A DNA stretch of 64,000 nt from Yoonia sp. GPGPB17 (GCF_037892195.1 NZ_JATACI010000002.1:806001-870000), one strand, 5' to 3'; positions 28,187 to 38,076 are shown, counted from the stretch's first letter. Notes: a model not told the origin generated them from the letters alone. Numbers and translations are program-made.

Positions 28187-29059
28187 ATGAAAACCAGCCA
28201 CAACCAGTTCTCCGCTTTTGCGCATGTTGTCCGGGAAGGGAGCTTTTCACGCGCCGCCGACAGACTTGGTGTGAGCCAGTCTGCGGTCACGCAGCATGTC
28301 GCAAAGCTTGAGCAGACCGTCGGCATGAAATTGCTTCAGCGCGGCTCGGACGGCCTGTCACTGACCCGTGCGGGACGCGAACTCTATGATCTTGCCGACC
28401 GGCAAGTCACATTGGACGGCCTGATAAAGGAGAAACTTGAGGGCTACGCAGCGCTGGAACGAGGGCATTTGGCGGTCATCGCCAACGCGCCGCGCCCGGC
28501 GTTGCCACTGATCGCCGCGTTCCAAAAAACCTATCCTAATATTGAGGTGGATTTTGCTTTGTATGATTGGACTCAGGCAATGGCTTTATTGCGCGGTCGG
28601 CAAGTCGATGTTGCGGTAGTAACCGAGCCTGACCGCATGGGTGACTGCGTAAGCCGTTCGGTAACAACGGCCCGTTATGTTGCCTATGTGCCCGACAATC
28701 ATCGGTTTGCACAACAGCAATGCATCTCTTTGCGCGATCTCGCCGAGGAGACCGTACTCATCCCCGAAGAAGGCTCGTACACCGCCAGGTTCGTTGCGCG
28801 AAAGCTCAAAGATCACGCGATCACCTTTCCACGCCGCATGCGCACCACGACGTTCCCGGTCATGAAAGAGGCAATCCTTCATGGCGTCGGCGTCGGCATC
28901 TTTCTCGCCGACAGTGGGTTTCCAGACGACGGGTTGACCGGTGTGCCGATCTTGGAATTGCCCGAATTCTTTGAGACCAAGATCGTGGTTCCAAAGGATA
29001 AGTGGGGGTTGCGGGTCGTGGCGGGCTTTGCCGAATTGGCAGATCAACGGATGGCATAG
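28187..29059 (+). CDS. LysR-family transcriptional regulator
   Basis: 290 residues: N-terminal winged helix (AFAHVVREGSFSRAADRLGV, SQSAVTQHVAKLEQTVGMKL, residues 8-50) and a periplasmic-binding-like effector domain. Divergent from the importer operon with 125 bp between starts, so it probably controls it. ATG 28187 is preferred to a TTG at 28172. The last codons lie against an IS30 remnant, so the C-terminus (ELADQRMA) may be set by that junction. Confidence 0.85.
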   Translation: MKTSHNQFSAFAHVVREGSFSRAADRLGVSQSAVTQHVAKLEQTVGMKLLQRGSDGLSLTRAGRELYDLADRQVTLDGLIKEKLEGYAALERGHLAVIANAPRPALPLIAAFQKTYPNIEVDFALYDWTQAMALLRGRQVDVAVVTEPDRMGDCVSRSVTTARYVAYVPDNHRFAQQQCISLRDLAEETVLIPEEGSYTARFVARKLKDHAITFPRRMRTTTFPVMKEAILHGVGVGIFLADSGFPDDGLTGVPILELPEFFETKIVVPKDKWGLRVVAGFAELADQRMA

Positions 29060-29364
29060 AGGCCCTTCTGCTCTGGCGACCAACCTTCCTTGAGCTGTTT
29101 GATCACCGCTTTACGCAGACTGACGAGGCGCACCAGTTTGCGCCGCCGCGCGCGTCTTTGGGTCGCGGCGCGTTGAGCAACCATGCCGTAGTATCCGTTC
29201 AGCTCCGGCAGCTCATTGTCGTCGTAGTGATTGCGCTTGATCTCGCGATACACCGTCGAAACATGCCTACCGATCTCCGCTGCAATCTCACGTACAGCGA
29301 TCTTGGCATTCAACATATCTTCTATCGCGCGGCTTTCATGCAGGTTAAGCTCTCTATGCGCCAT
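29044..29364 (-). mobile_element. IS30-family transposase, N-terminal remnant
   Basis: 106 residues matching the N-terminal helix-turn-helix part of IS30-type transposases (ELNLHESRAIEDMLNAKIAV, REIAAEIGRHVSTVYREIKR, then LKEGWSPEQ). Similarity stops after WSPEQ near 29075; the DDE catalytic core is absent, so it cannot transpose by itself. The 3' end overlaps the lysR end. It marks the border between the importer locus and the glycan cluster. Confidence 0.75.
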
Positions 29365-29454
29365 CTTTCATTCTCCTTGCTTTCCAGCAAGATAGGGGAA
29401 ATTTCGCAACCCAGTTTAGAATGTGCCCCGGAGTTCTACAGTATTCGCATAATC

Positions 29455-29470
29455 AATATTATGTAATATT
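29455..29470. repeat. AT-rich perfect palindrome
   Basis: AATATTA-TG-TAATATT, 16 bp, between the IS30 remnant and the end of the glycosyltransferase gene. Could be part of an insertion-sequence end or a weak terminator; no T run. Confidence 0.35.
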
Positions 29471-29494
29471 AAGCTGCTTGATGTAACGCGTAGA

Positions 29495-30358
29495 TTAATC
29501 GAATGTAACTTCGCGTCTTTTCGTTTTAGGCACCGGCGCCTTTGCTGGATCAATTCCGTACTTCGTGAGTTGATGACCAATATAGCTATATGGCGGACAC
29601 AGCCCTTCCATACGCGCTGCCGAGAACTTTTTGATCGGCGCCCACATGTGGATCGTATGACTATTCTCGGTCAGGTACTGCTGTGTCAGTAGCGGACGCC
29701 TGAAAAGAACGCGGCGTTCATGGAATGGGACGGGATACAGCACGTCCAGCCCTTTGGCGTGTGTATACTCACCGGTCTCGCGCGCAAACGCACTGATCCC
29801 CAACGGACCCCAGACACCCCATGGCAGCTCGCCCACATGCATCGGATCACCCGCTGCGGCGCGCGCCTTCATTTCTGCCTGAAACTTGCCAAGAAGCCAA
29901 CTGGGCTGTGGATATTCATCCGTCATAAAGTCGAGCATCTTACGAAGGATCAGCGATTCAGGCGGCAAGCGTAGGATGGCGCCATTGATACGCCATGCTT
30001 TAGGATTGCGGTATTTCTCGTAGCCAAAAATAAATGGATCGGCAAAATCGAGTGGTTTGATGCAGAACACATCCGTATCAATGTAAACGATATCGGGGAT
30101 AGCTTTGATCATATGAAAACGGAACAGATCGGAAAACAGTGCCACGCTTTGCGACCGGTTATGGGTCACGAAGTTGTTGGTCTCCAAAATCGCGCGCCCA
30201 TCCTGTATTTTGACACCATCGGGTACGTTTTTGACATCACCATAGGTAAACAGCAGCACTTCGTGGCCGTGCGCGACAAAAGATTTCAGACAAAGCTGCT
30301 CAAGCCATGTTAGTGACCCGCCGATCCAAAGTGCACCGATTGTTGGAAGCTTTGACAT
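29495..30358 (-). CDS. Glycosyltransferase with DxD motif (capsule type)
   Basis: 287-residue soluble glycosyltransferase resembling the Gly_transf_sug/capsular polysaccharide synthesis family. Motifs: ALWIGGSLTWLEQLCLKSF (8-26), SDLFRFHMIKAIPDIVYIDTDVFCIKPL (DxD near 95) and the C-terminal HIHMWAP-like block (HTIHMWAPIKKFS). ATG 30358 gives a compact start; ATG 30373 is possible. First gene of a surface-glycan-like cluster. Sugar donor and acceptor are unknown. Confidence 0.75.
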   Translation of the reverse strand: MSKLPTIGALWIGGSLTWLEQLCLKSFVAHGHEVLLFTYGDVKNVPDGVKIQDGRAILETNNFVTHNRSQSVALFSDLFRFHMIKAIPDIVYIDTDVFCIKPLDFADPFIFGYEKYRNPKAWRINGAILRLPPESLILRKMLDFMTDEYPQPSWLLGKFQAEMKARAAAGDPMHVGELPWGVWGPLGISAFARETGEYTHAKGLDVLYPVPFHERRVLFRRPLLTQQYLTENSHTIHMWAPIKKFSAARMEGLCPPYSYIGHQLTKYGIDPAKAPVPKTKRREVTFD

Positions 30359-30598
30359 GGTGGTATTAATCATTCTCTGTCTTTTCTCGTTTTGCTGCTA
30401 TAGAAAGCTGGCCCGCCGTACAACTGCAAACCAAATGCGTCGTCGTCAACTGTTTCGCTTGCACGATGCGTTCAGGCGGTTCCCGCGTTGTAAATCGATT
30501 GGCGTTACCGCTTTTCTTCGCTCACACCGCAATGTATGCCGGTGGCATAGTGTGGCCCCTGGAGCCACATTTGACGCGTAGTATTGAAAGATAGGTCT

Positions 30599-31495
30599 AT
30601 GAAAGTAGCTGTTTTATCTGGTGGAATGTCCTTAGAACGCGATATCTCGCTGGCTGCAGGCAAATCGTGTACTGAAGCGCTGCAATCATTGGGCTACGAT
30701 GCGTATGAAGTGGATGCCGCAACTGATCTCACTTATGTGTTGGCAGAGCAAAAACCTGATGCGGTTTTTAATGCCCTTCATGGCCGATGGGGTGAAGATG
30801 GCTGCCTTCAAGGCCTGCTTGAATGGCTGCGTATTCCATATACGCACTCTGGTGTATTGGCTTCTGCACTAGCGATGGACAAGCAAAGATGTAAATTGGC
30901 TTATGCGGCCGCAGGTGTCCCCTCCCCCGCCAGTATAATGGTAAACCGCAAAGACATCATGGCCGAGCATGTCATACCTCGACCGTACATTGTGAAGCCA
31001 CATAACGAAGGATCAAGCTTGGGCGGGTACTATCTTGTAGATGTGGGTGACATGCCCGCCGATATCTCCGAAACTGATCGGGGCAATTTTATGGTCGAAG
31101 AATTCATACCCGGCCATGAATTGACCGCTACAGTCCTTGGTGATCGTGTTTTGGGTGTCTCCGAATTCGACATTGGTAAGTGGTATGATTTCAACTCAAA
31201 GTATGCACTAAGTGCGTCCAATCGTATTCTACCGGCGAGACTTCCCAAGGACATCTACGACAGGTGCTGCGAGTTAGCCCAACTTGCCCATGATGTGATC
31301 GGTTGTCGCGGCATAAGCCGAACAGATTTCCGCTGGGATGAGAGCAAGGGTGAAGATGGGATTTTCGCGCTTGAAACAAATACCCAACCAGGTTTGCGCC
31401 CGAACTCAAACGCAGGTGAACAAGCTGCATACGCGGGCATCAGCTTTCCCGAGTTGTGTGACATCCTGATCAAAGATGCCTCACTTGACCGTTGA
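30599..31495 (+). CDS. D-alanine-D-alanine ligase-like ATP-grasp enzyme
   Basis: 298 residues with Ddl layout: VLSGGMSLERDISLAAG (5-21), ALHGRWGEDGCLQGLLEWL (near 60), YTHSGVLASALAMDK, the ATP-grasp core (PYIVKPHNEGSSLG, MVEEFIPGHELTATVLGD) and metal ligands in FALETNTQPGL. The segment after PGL is unusual (RPNSNAGEQAAYAG instead of the usual TxxSLxPxxA), which may alter the second substrate site. It lies in a glycan cluster rather than beside mur genes, so it may be a paralog with another substrate. Confidence 0.7.
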   Translation: MKVAVLSGGMSLERDISLAAGKSCTEALQSLGYDAYEVDAATDLTYVLAEQKPDAVFNALHGRWGEDGCLQGLLEWLRIPYTHSGVLASALAMDKQRCKLAYAAAGVPSPASIMVNRKDIMAEHVIPRPYIVKPHNEGSSLGGYYLVDVGDMPADISETDRGNFMVEEFIPGHELTATVLGDRVLGVSEFDIGKWYDFNSKYALSASNRILPARLPKDIYDRCCELAQLAHDVIGCRGISRTDFRWDESKGEDGIFALETNTQPGLRPNSNAGEQAAYAGISFPELCDILIKDASLDR

Positions 31496-31516
31496 TTTCA
31501 TAGGCACGGTTTACTC

Positions 31517-33112
31517 ATGACGCCAATTGCGGTCGCTCTTTGCAAAGAAAACGAAATGTCGTTCGAAGATGTGTTTCGGTACCAGTACACGATCTCCTCA
31601 TCAGAATTGGACTTGGCGGGCTTTACCACTCATACACTCGGCCCTGTAGTTTTGCAGACTGGCGAAGCGCTCGGTTGCTTAGAATTGCATGACGCGCGAG
31701 GCCGTCTTTTCGGCTTAATTTTCGGCGTTTCTGCCCCCCATGATGGACAACCTGTCGACACTTTCCTCAGAGACCGTTTTGACAGCCAGGCTAACGATGC
31801 CGCATCGGTCTTTGAAAGCCGTTTGACCCATCTTTCGGGACGCTTTGGCGTTATTGTCACCCTGGGGGATGACCACCGTTTTTACACTGATGCTTCGGGG
31901 ATGATTGGTGCAAATTATTGCGCTGAATCCAAGATCGCCGCTACTTCAGTCAATTTATGTATTCCTCGGCCTGCTGACGCTGACGGTCTTGCGGCTGCAA
32001 AGCCGGGTGTCTTTGCGTTAGATTATACATCGGACCATGCGGTCAGCAGATTGAATCCAAATCATTATCTCGACCTTGATACCTTTGAAACCAAACGGTT
32101 CTGGCCCCGCGAGGATGACATTTTCCACTTGGATCCGCCTCAATACGCCGCTGCTTTGGACGAGATTATTCTGGCCACACGTCAGATCATCAATCGTATG
32201 GCTGCCGAGAATAGCGTCGCCGTACCCTTGTCTGGTGGGTTTGACAGCCGTTCGATCGTTGCTCTAGCCGACGACGTGACCTTACATGGTATTAGTCAAA
32301 TCCATACCCATGTGACAACTAAGATCAATATCACCGATGCTGCCGTAGCAAATCAAATATGCGGCATGAAATCGATTGGGCTAGAGGTACATAATACGCT
32401 GCGCACCCGTCGATTTCCCGGTATTGATAGCCCCAAATACATAGAAAGCCGATGCAAAATAGCCAATGGCGGTATGGGCCAGCCTCATAACTTTCTTCTT
32501 AATGGGACCTACACAAGGGTAAAGCGGGATTCAGTCGTTTTACGTGGACAGCAGATCCCAATTCTGCGCGGGCTGTTTGTCAACAACGCGGACAGTGCCC
32601 ACTGGACGGCCGATACAATTGCAGCTCATTTCATGAATCTGCTCCAGTTGAATGATCTGGAAGATGAGGCACTTCGGGCCGACTTTAAAATGCGGGTATC
32701 TGCAATCTACGATGAGTTACCTACAAACGCGCGACAGCGCGCTTTGGATCTGCTTTTGGTTGAGGCGGTAAATGGTCCCGACCTGACAAGCTGGATGTGT
32801 GCGGTTTCGCAAAGCTTTTATACCTCACCATACAACAGCCGACGGATGATCCAGCTTTTTTCCTCATTTGATACCAAGTTTCGTAGGGCGGGCCATGCAA
32901 TGAACCTTCTGCTATTGCGGGCCGACCCCTCACTGATGGGCGTCGCGTTTTTAGGCGCCGCAAAGAAAGTATCGTCTGCTGAAAATGATCAATTGATCGA
33001 GGCGCGCCGCAAGTGGTTAGAGGGGATACGCAGCACCTATCGGTGGGTATTTGGTCACGACGCCGAAGCAGTTCGGATGATAAGGTTTCGGACGGACGGA
33101 ATTGTACGCTGA
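31517..33112 (+). CDS. Asparagine-synthase-like protein
   Basis: 531 residues. The C-terminal two thirds have the asparagine-synthase ATP-pyrophosphatase fold with PP-loop VPLSGGFDSRSIVAL near residue 235. The N-terminal part resembles a degenerate amidotransferase/beta-barrel region (LSGRFGVIVTLGDDHRFYTDASG) and has no N-terminal catalytic Cys, so ammonia from glutamine is unlikely. Such proteins activate carboxylates with ATP to form amides. It follows the Ddl-like gene after 21 bp, so both may act on one substrate. Start 31517 or 31556. Confidence 0.65.
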   Translation: MTPIAVALCKENEMSFEDVFRYQYTISSSELDLAGFTTHTLGPVVLQTGEALGCLELHDARGRLFGLIFGVSAPHDGQPVDTFLRDRFDSQANDAASVFESRLTHLSGRFGVIVTLGDDHRFYTDASGMIGANYCAESKIAATSVNLCIPRPADADGLAAAKPGVFALDYTSDHAVSRLNPNHYLDLDTFETKRFWPREDDIFHLDPPQYAAALDEIILATRQIINRMAAENSVAVPLSGGFDSRSIVALADDVTLHGISQIHTHVTTKINITDAAVANQICGMKSIGLEVHNTLRTRRFPGIDSPKYIESRCKIANGGMGQPHNFLLNGTYTRVKRDSVVLRGQQIPILRGLFVNNADSAHWTADTIAAHFMNLLQLNDLEDEALRADFKMRVSAIYDELPTNARQRALDLLLVEAVNGPDLTSWMCAVSQSFYTSPYNSRRMIQLFSSFDTKFRRAGHAMNLLLLRADPSLMGVAFLGAAKKVSSAENDQLIEARRKWLEGIRSTYRWVFGHDAEAVRMIRFRTDGIVR

Positions 33113-33118
33113 GCGCCC

Positions 33119-33791
33119 CTATCGTTTATGCACAACAACCACCTGATCGCGCCGCTGCTTTTGATATCTAACTTGAAACACAAAGCACCCGGACATGTCC
33201 GGCCTTAGACCGTTAAATTCCTCTGCAACATCCGCATCGACATGAGCGAATTCGCGGGTTTGCTGGAATGACTGGAACAGGGCGGCCGTCTTGGTGATCC
33301 CTGCCCGCTCATAAAGCCGGCGGCTGCCAGCGCAGGTCTTCGATAATGTATAGCCCGCCAGGTCGCAGTTTTGGGAATAGGGTGAGGAAAGCGTTCTGTT
33401 GATGGTGCGACGCATGCGATGCGTCATCGATGATAATGTCCATCTCAGGCAGGTCGGCCGTTGCTTCTGCGATTGCATCGCGTGTGTCCATGTCACAGCG
33501 TACGAAGGAAAACCGCTCGTGTTCAAACCACGAAAAATCCGAGATATCGAGGCCGGTGATCTGTGCCTTCGCGAAATACTCCAGCCACATACGGATGGAT
33601 GGCAAATCGGTGGTTTTGCGATCGGCATCAATGCCATGTTCAGGTCCACCGATCAGCAGACCCATTTCCATGAAGTTGATCTTACGGTTCACAAATGGCT
33701 GGAACAACATGTGGTAAAGCTCTGTATACCGGTGTTTTTTTGAGCCTTTGTCTGACCCGTATTTGTCAGCAAGATCGGTGAGATTGGTCAA
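33119..33791 (-). pseudogene. SAM-dependent methyltransferase, frameshifted
   Basis: Class I methyltransferase of about 223 residues. Seen: NLTDLADKYGSDKGSKKHRY (start), FMEMGLLIGGPEHG, ITGLDISDFSWFEH, DMDIIIDDASHASHHQQNAF and GGLYIIEDLRWQPP. Near 33316 an extra base breaks the frame; the end (LYERAGITKTAALFQSF to VVVVHKR) follows in another frame. Start is a TTG at 33791 with AAGGGG upstream, overlapping the preceding stop as TTGA. The type is common in sugar or capsule O-methylation. Confidence 0.75.
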
Positions 33792-34591
33792 TTTTTGGCC
33801 CCTTGTGCCTGTGTGTTTTCCAAGTTGCTCCATGTGGCAGCGTAGTCGCCCTGCTGTACCTTGGTCACTTGTGGGATGTCGTTTGCCGTCGACAGCTTTC
33901 GGACAACATAGTACAGATACCAACGCCCCGTCAGCCGCTTGGATCGGAAACGGGCACCACGTTTGCCGGTGTCAGCCACATGTATTGTCGGCTGCGACGG
34001 ATCAATCGAAACGGCGGCACAGGTTTCCACCGCGCAACGTCGTGTGTCTTGCCAATACCGCCAGACTAGCTCGGGGCTAAATTGGTAGAACCCATGCCCT
34101 GCCCAACCTGTCATACCATTGATCGAGATGAATATTCCGTCGTCCTTAAGCATATGAAACACATTGTCCAATGCCTGTGGCGTGTGGAAGACATGCTCGA
34201 TTGTGCCGCCGTCGATGATCACATCAAAGCGGCCGCGCAGATCGTCCGGCAGTGGATCATTGAGATCGTGAGTGATGTCGCTACCTTCATAGGCGGACGC
34301 ATCCATCGACTTGACCGGCGGGTAACCAATGCGTGCAAAGAACGTCTCGGCATAGCCGTCCTCTTGCATGTAATGGCTGTATTTCGGGTGAAGGTCCGCC
34401 GCACGCAACGCCCGCCGGAAATAGGCCCGATGACCGCGTCTCACGTTCAACGATTGCCGCCCCAGCATCACGGCCGAAGATTTGTCACAAACCAGATGTC
34501 TTGTTTGGATCAGTTGAATCCCGAATGCACTATCTATCGCCACAGGTTGGATCCCGATTTGTGATTTGCCAGCTTCTAACACGCTCCGCAC
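33788..34591 (-). CDS. SAM-dependent methyltransferase-like protein
   Basis: 267 residues with a methyltransferase-like centre: FDVIIDGGTIEHVFHTPQAL, then DNVFHMLKDDGIFISINGMT and GWAGHGFYQFSPELVWRYW. The glycine-rich SAM motif I is weak (near ADLHPKYSHYMQEDGYAETF), so it is assigned by the middle motifs. It precedes the second methyltransferase with a 4-bp overlap, as a two-gene minus-strand operon inside the cluster. The true start is uncertain. Confidence 0.65.
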   Translation of the reverse strand: MRSVLEAGKSQIGIQPVAIDSAFGIQLIQTRHLVCDKSSAVMLGRQSLNVRRGHRAYFRRALRAADLHPKYSHYMQEDGYAETFFARIGYPPVKSMDASAYEGSDITHDLNDPLPDDLRGRFDVIIDGGTIEHVFHTPQALDNVFHMLKDDGIFISINGMTGWAGHGFYQFSPELVWRYWQDTRRCAVETCAAVSIDPSQPTIHVADTGKRGARFRSKRLTGRWYLYYVVRKLSTANDIPQVTKVQQGDYAATWSNLENTQAQGAKN

Positions 34592-34691
34592 AGCGGCCCA
34601 AGACCTGATATCTCGACCAACGCACTTGAATGATCAGGCCAATCAAGCCATCACAGAGGCCACGAATACAAAGAACTGACGTCCGAAGGGA

Positions 34692-35627
34692 ATGGCGGCC
34701 CAAATGGAAGATGATGACACCGAACTGGAAACGCCCAGCGAAGACGTCGTGCCGACAATGCCCGAACCGCTTTGGTTTCCCGAACTCTCCCCCGTGAGCA
34801 TGGGCGAAGGATTTCTCGAAAAGACCATGCGGCACTCGCTCATGTTTGTCCGGCGCCCGCGCCCGGTATTGTTTGTGTCCTTTGACAATCTTTCAAACCT
34901 CAAAGACCGCGATCCCGCGCGTGTGCCCTGGGCATTTAAGTTTGCACGTGATTTGTCTGTATCGCACCTCGGTGTCATGGCCTATGGCAAGATGTGGTAC
35001 CGGGATGCTGATCTGATCGCACGTATGCAGAGGCTGCGCGATGACGGCTTTTTTGACTCCTTTGAGCGCGTAGTTTTTGCGGGATCCTCCATGGGTGCTT
35101 TTGCAGCGCTTGTTTTTGCGTCGCTGGTGCCTGGTGCGCATGTGCTGGCCTTTAACCCCCAGTCAACACTTGATCCTGCGCTGGTGCCTTGGGAAGATCG
35201 CTATTGGATAGGACGGCGACAGGACTGGACCCTGCCGCTGAGTGACGCGCGAGACGCCTTGGAACAGGCTGGCCCTGTGAGCGTATTTTATGATCCCTAC
35301 TTTGCGCCTGATCGGCTTCACTATGAACGGTTGGAAGGCCCGAATGTAACCGGTTATAAATGCTGGTTTTCCAATCATAAATCTGCCGTCTTTCTTCGAA
35401 AGATTGAAGCACTGAAACCGGTTATGACGGAAGGGATTTTGGGCGAACTTACACCCCAGATGTTCTATCAACACTATCGCAGGCGCCGTGAACTGCGTTG
35501 GTATGTTGGTGGCCTTGCTGAATACTACACCCAACGCGGGCGGGATGAGATGGCCAACAGGGCCATGCGAAATTTCCGCCAGCTCAAACGGGCCCGCGCG
35601 GTCGCTGAAGAGGCATACGATGGCTGA
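34692..35627 (+). CDS. Alpha/beta-hydrolase-like protein of glycan cluster
   Basis: 311 residues with an alpha/beta-hydrolase signature: nucleophile elbow VVFAGSSMGAFAALVFASL near residue 135 (GxSxG) and a following strand AHVLAFNPQSTLDP; a late His lies in KCWFSNHKSAVFL. A basic helical C-terminus ends the protein. It may act as a deacylase or acyltransferase on the glycan; substrate unknown. It overlaps the next gene by 8 bp. ATG 34692 has its AAGGG too close, so ATG 34704 may be the real start. Confidence 0.6.
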   Translation: MAAQMEDDDTELETPSEDVVPTMPEPLWFPELSPVSMGEGFLEKTMRHSLMFVRRPRPVLFVSFDNLSNLKDRDPARVPWAFKFARDLSVSHLGVMAYGKMWYRDADLIARMQRLRDDGFFDSFERVVFAGSSMGAFAALVFASLVPGAHVLAFNPQSTLDPALVPWEDRYWIGRRQDWTLPLSDARDALEQAGPVSVFYDPYFAPDRLHYERLEGPNVTGYKCWFSNHKSAVFLRKIEALKPVMTEGILGELTPQMFYQHYRRRRELRWYVGGLAEYYTQRGRDEMANRAMRNFRQLKRARAVAEEAYDG

Positions 35628-36627
35628 TCAAAAGTATACGATCGTCACAACAATGAAAAACGAAGGTCCGTTTATTCTTGAATGGATCGCATATCATCGT
35701 GCAATCGGTTTCAACGGTTTTACAGTCTACACAAATGACTGTGATGATGGCACCGATGAAATCATTATGCGTCTAGAAGAGCTCGGCGTTGCCACACATG
35801 TCGTCAACACGCTCAGACGGCCGGGTATCAGCCCGCAACGTAACGCACTGCGTAATACGCAATGGCATGACAAAACCCAAGAAGCCGATTGGTTGATGTG
35901 TGCGGATGTCGACGAGTTCTTGGTCATCAGGACAGGCAATGGCCACTTGTCTGATTTGATGGAGGCCGTCGGTGATGTGGATGCGATATCTTTCTGCTGG
36001 AAGCTTTTCGGAAACGGGCAACAACAGGAATTCAAGCCAGGGTTTGTGACTGAACAGTTTCTCTGGGCAGCACCAGAGAATAAGTTTCCCAATCAGCGTT
36101 CATCTGGTTTGAAAACAATCATGTGTAACAACGAAAAATTCACACGCATCAAGATCCACCGTCCGCTGATCGCCGAGGATCCAAAAGATTTGAAATGGGT
36201 CGATGCCGGTGGGCAAAATATGCCACCGCGATACCTGCGCGGGGGCTGGTCTGCGCATCATAAATTCTCACACAAGTTTGCGCGCTTGCATCACTACGCT
36301 GTACGTTCGATTGATAGCTTCCTTGTCAAACGCGATCGCGGGCGCACCAACCATACCGAGGACGATCAGGGCATTGATTACTGGCAGGCCATGAACGCCA
36401 ACTACGAATATGACGACTCGATCCTTTCGCATTTGCTTACCGCAAAGGCAGAGTTCGGCCGTCTGATCGCTGATCCTGTATTGGCGGGTCTATATGCGAA
36501 AGCCTGCGAATGGCATATCGCCAAGATACAGGAATTGAAAGAGCGTGAAGGCTGGCCAGAATTTCGGGCACAGATCGCGAGCATAGATAACGGCGCGGCA
36601 TGGCTTGAGAAGCAGAAAAATGGCTGA
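35620..36627 (+). CDS. Glycosyltransferase family 2 (PF13704-like)
   Basis: 335-residue soluble glycosyltransferase: VTTMKNEGPFILEWIAYHRA (8-27) as nucleotide-sugar start, VYTNDCDDGTDE near 38, and CADVDEFLVI (DxD near 100) for metal binding. HHKFSHKFARLHHYAVRSID near 220 is typical of this family. Start ATG 35620 lies inside the previous gene (8-bp overlap) and its stop overlaps the sulfotransferase start, so the three plus-strand genes form a tight operon. Confidence 0.8.
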   Translation: MADQKYTIVTTMKNEGPFILEWIAYHRAIGFNGFTVYTNDCDDGTDEIIMRLEELGVATHVVNTLRRPGISPQRNALRNTQWHDKTQEADWLMCADVDEFLVIRTGNGHLSDLMEAVGDVDAISFCWKLFGNGQQQEFKPGFVTEQFLWAAPENKFPNQRSSGLKTIMCNNEKFTRIKIHRPLIAEDPKDLKWVDAGGQNMPPRYLRGGWSAHHKFSHKFARLHHYAVRSIDSFLVKRDRGRTNHTEDDQGIDYWQAMNANYEYDDSILSHLLTAKAEFGRLIADPVLAGLYAKACEWHIAKIQELKEREGWPEFRAQIASIDNGAAWLEKQKNG

Positions 36628-37589
36628 ACCATATACCGTTCTGCATGGGGGTTTTCACAAGACCGGTTCGACTTTTTTGCAAAAGTTACTGCAGCGCAAC
36701 AATGGGAAACTACAAAAAGGTGGGGTGCTCTATCTGCCGCATCGTAAACTGCGAAAGCAGTTTACGGAACCCTGCCAAAGAAACGCCATTTGGCGATTGG
36801 GTCTGCCGCGTCCGACACCTATTGATGACGACACTTTGAAAAGGATGAAGACAGAATACTTTGCACCTATTCATGAAATGCCACCTGATCGTCTGATCCT
36901 GTCCGATGAAAACTTTGCTGGCCATTGCGGCAACTGCGTCAAATTCGGTCGGCTTTATGAATTCAGGCAAGAGTTCATCTCTGCCTTCGCCCGAGAGCTC
37001 CCCTTTCCAGTGAAAGAAATTTACTTTGCCGTACGAAATTACGCAGACTTCTTTGCTGCAGCCTATGTCGAGTACTGCCGATCTTTAAAGCCCGCCGGGC
37101 CACCACTCGTATCTTCGCGAAATATGTGCTCGGCGTGTTTTCAATCACATGCCGGGCTGGAACGGTGTGATCAACGTGGTGACCAAGCACTTTCCGGACG
37201 CGCATATCTACGTCTGGCGTTTTGAAGATTTTGTCGCCCATAGCGATATGGCACCTGCCCTCTTGCAACAACTGGTTGGCAACACCATTGATGTTCAAAA
37301 ATTCGACTCTCCAAGGGATGACAGCCAAAGACCGTCAGCCTCGGCTCGCGCGATGGAGCAGCTTGAGCTGTTGGCGCTGACCGAAGGCCTGCCCAGCCTT
37401 GTCGAACAGCGCATCGACATTCAGAACCGCTACCCCCGTAGTGCTGAGAACGGACGTTTTGATCCCTGGGATGCCTGGGAGCGCGCGCATCTGAACCGGC
37501 TTTACGCTGATGATATCGCGCGCTTGCAAACCAACAAACATGTTACGCTATTGGACCCTGCAACACTCCGCATCGCATCCGCCTCATAA
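36620..37589 (+). pseudogene. Sulfotransferase-like protein, frameshifted
   Basis: About 320 residues. N-terminus VLHGGFHKTGSTFLQKLLQ (7-25) is the 5'-phosphosulfate-binding loop of PAPS-dependent sulfotransferases; EIYFAVRNYADFFAAAYVEY resembles the 3'-phosphate-binding block. Between about 37085 and 37165 the frame is lost by one or more indels; the C-terminal part (HMPGWNGVINVVTKHFPDA, IYVWRFEDFVAHSD) continues to 37589. It would sulfate a glycan made by the neighbouring transferases. Confidence 0.7.
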
Positions 37590-37629
37590 TCCATTTTGAC
37601 CAGCTGGTTAAAGCTGTTAGAGACAGGCC

Positions 37630-38076
37630 ATGACTTGCTCGATACTCATTTTGAACGGCCCCAACCTGAATTTGCTGGGGACACGCCAGCCCGAAGTCTA
37701 TGGGCCAACAACCCTTGCGGATATTGAGGCCCTTTGTCAGACCAAGGCGGCGGCACTGGGGGTTGATGTCACGTTCGCCCAAAGCAACCACGAGGGTGAG
37801 CTGATTGATATGTTGCATGCCGCACGCGGTACGCACGCAGGCATCATCCTGAACGCAGGTGCCTATACGCATACGTCTGTCGCGCTGATGGATGCTATAT
37901 CCAGCATCATGGTGCCAGTCGTCGAACTGCATTTGTCGAACATCCACGCCCGGGAAGTATTCCGGCAGACATCCTACATCGCCCCTGTTGCTGTCGGTCA
38001 GATCTGCGGTTTTGGTGCTGCGGGCTATCCCCTCGCGATTGATGCGATCCTGTCTTACATCGGAGAGGCGAAATGA
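37630..38076 (+). CDS. aroQ: 3-dehydroquinate dehydratase, type II
   Basis: 148-residue dodecameric shikimate-pathway enzyme. Motifs: ILNGPNLNLLGTRQPEVYG with catalytic Tyr near 24, QSNHEGELID, IILNAGAYTHTSVAL, and the catalytic His in ELHLSNIHAREVFR. The final ATGA overlaps the following luxR start, a pairing I recall from other Rhodobacteraceae. Confidence 0.95.
   Translation: MTCSILILNGPNLNLLGTRQPEVYGPTTLADIEALCQTKAAALGVDVTFAQSNHEGELIDMLHAARGTHAGIILNAGAYTHTSVALMDAISSIMVPVVELHLSNIHAREVFRQTSYIAPVAVGQICGFGAAGYPLAIDAILSYIGEAK

Noticed and set aside
28529..28536. A further ACCTATCC
   Set aside because: Single copy inside lysR coding sequence (TYPN codons), without a partner at 20-21 bp; background.
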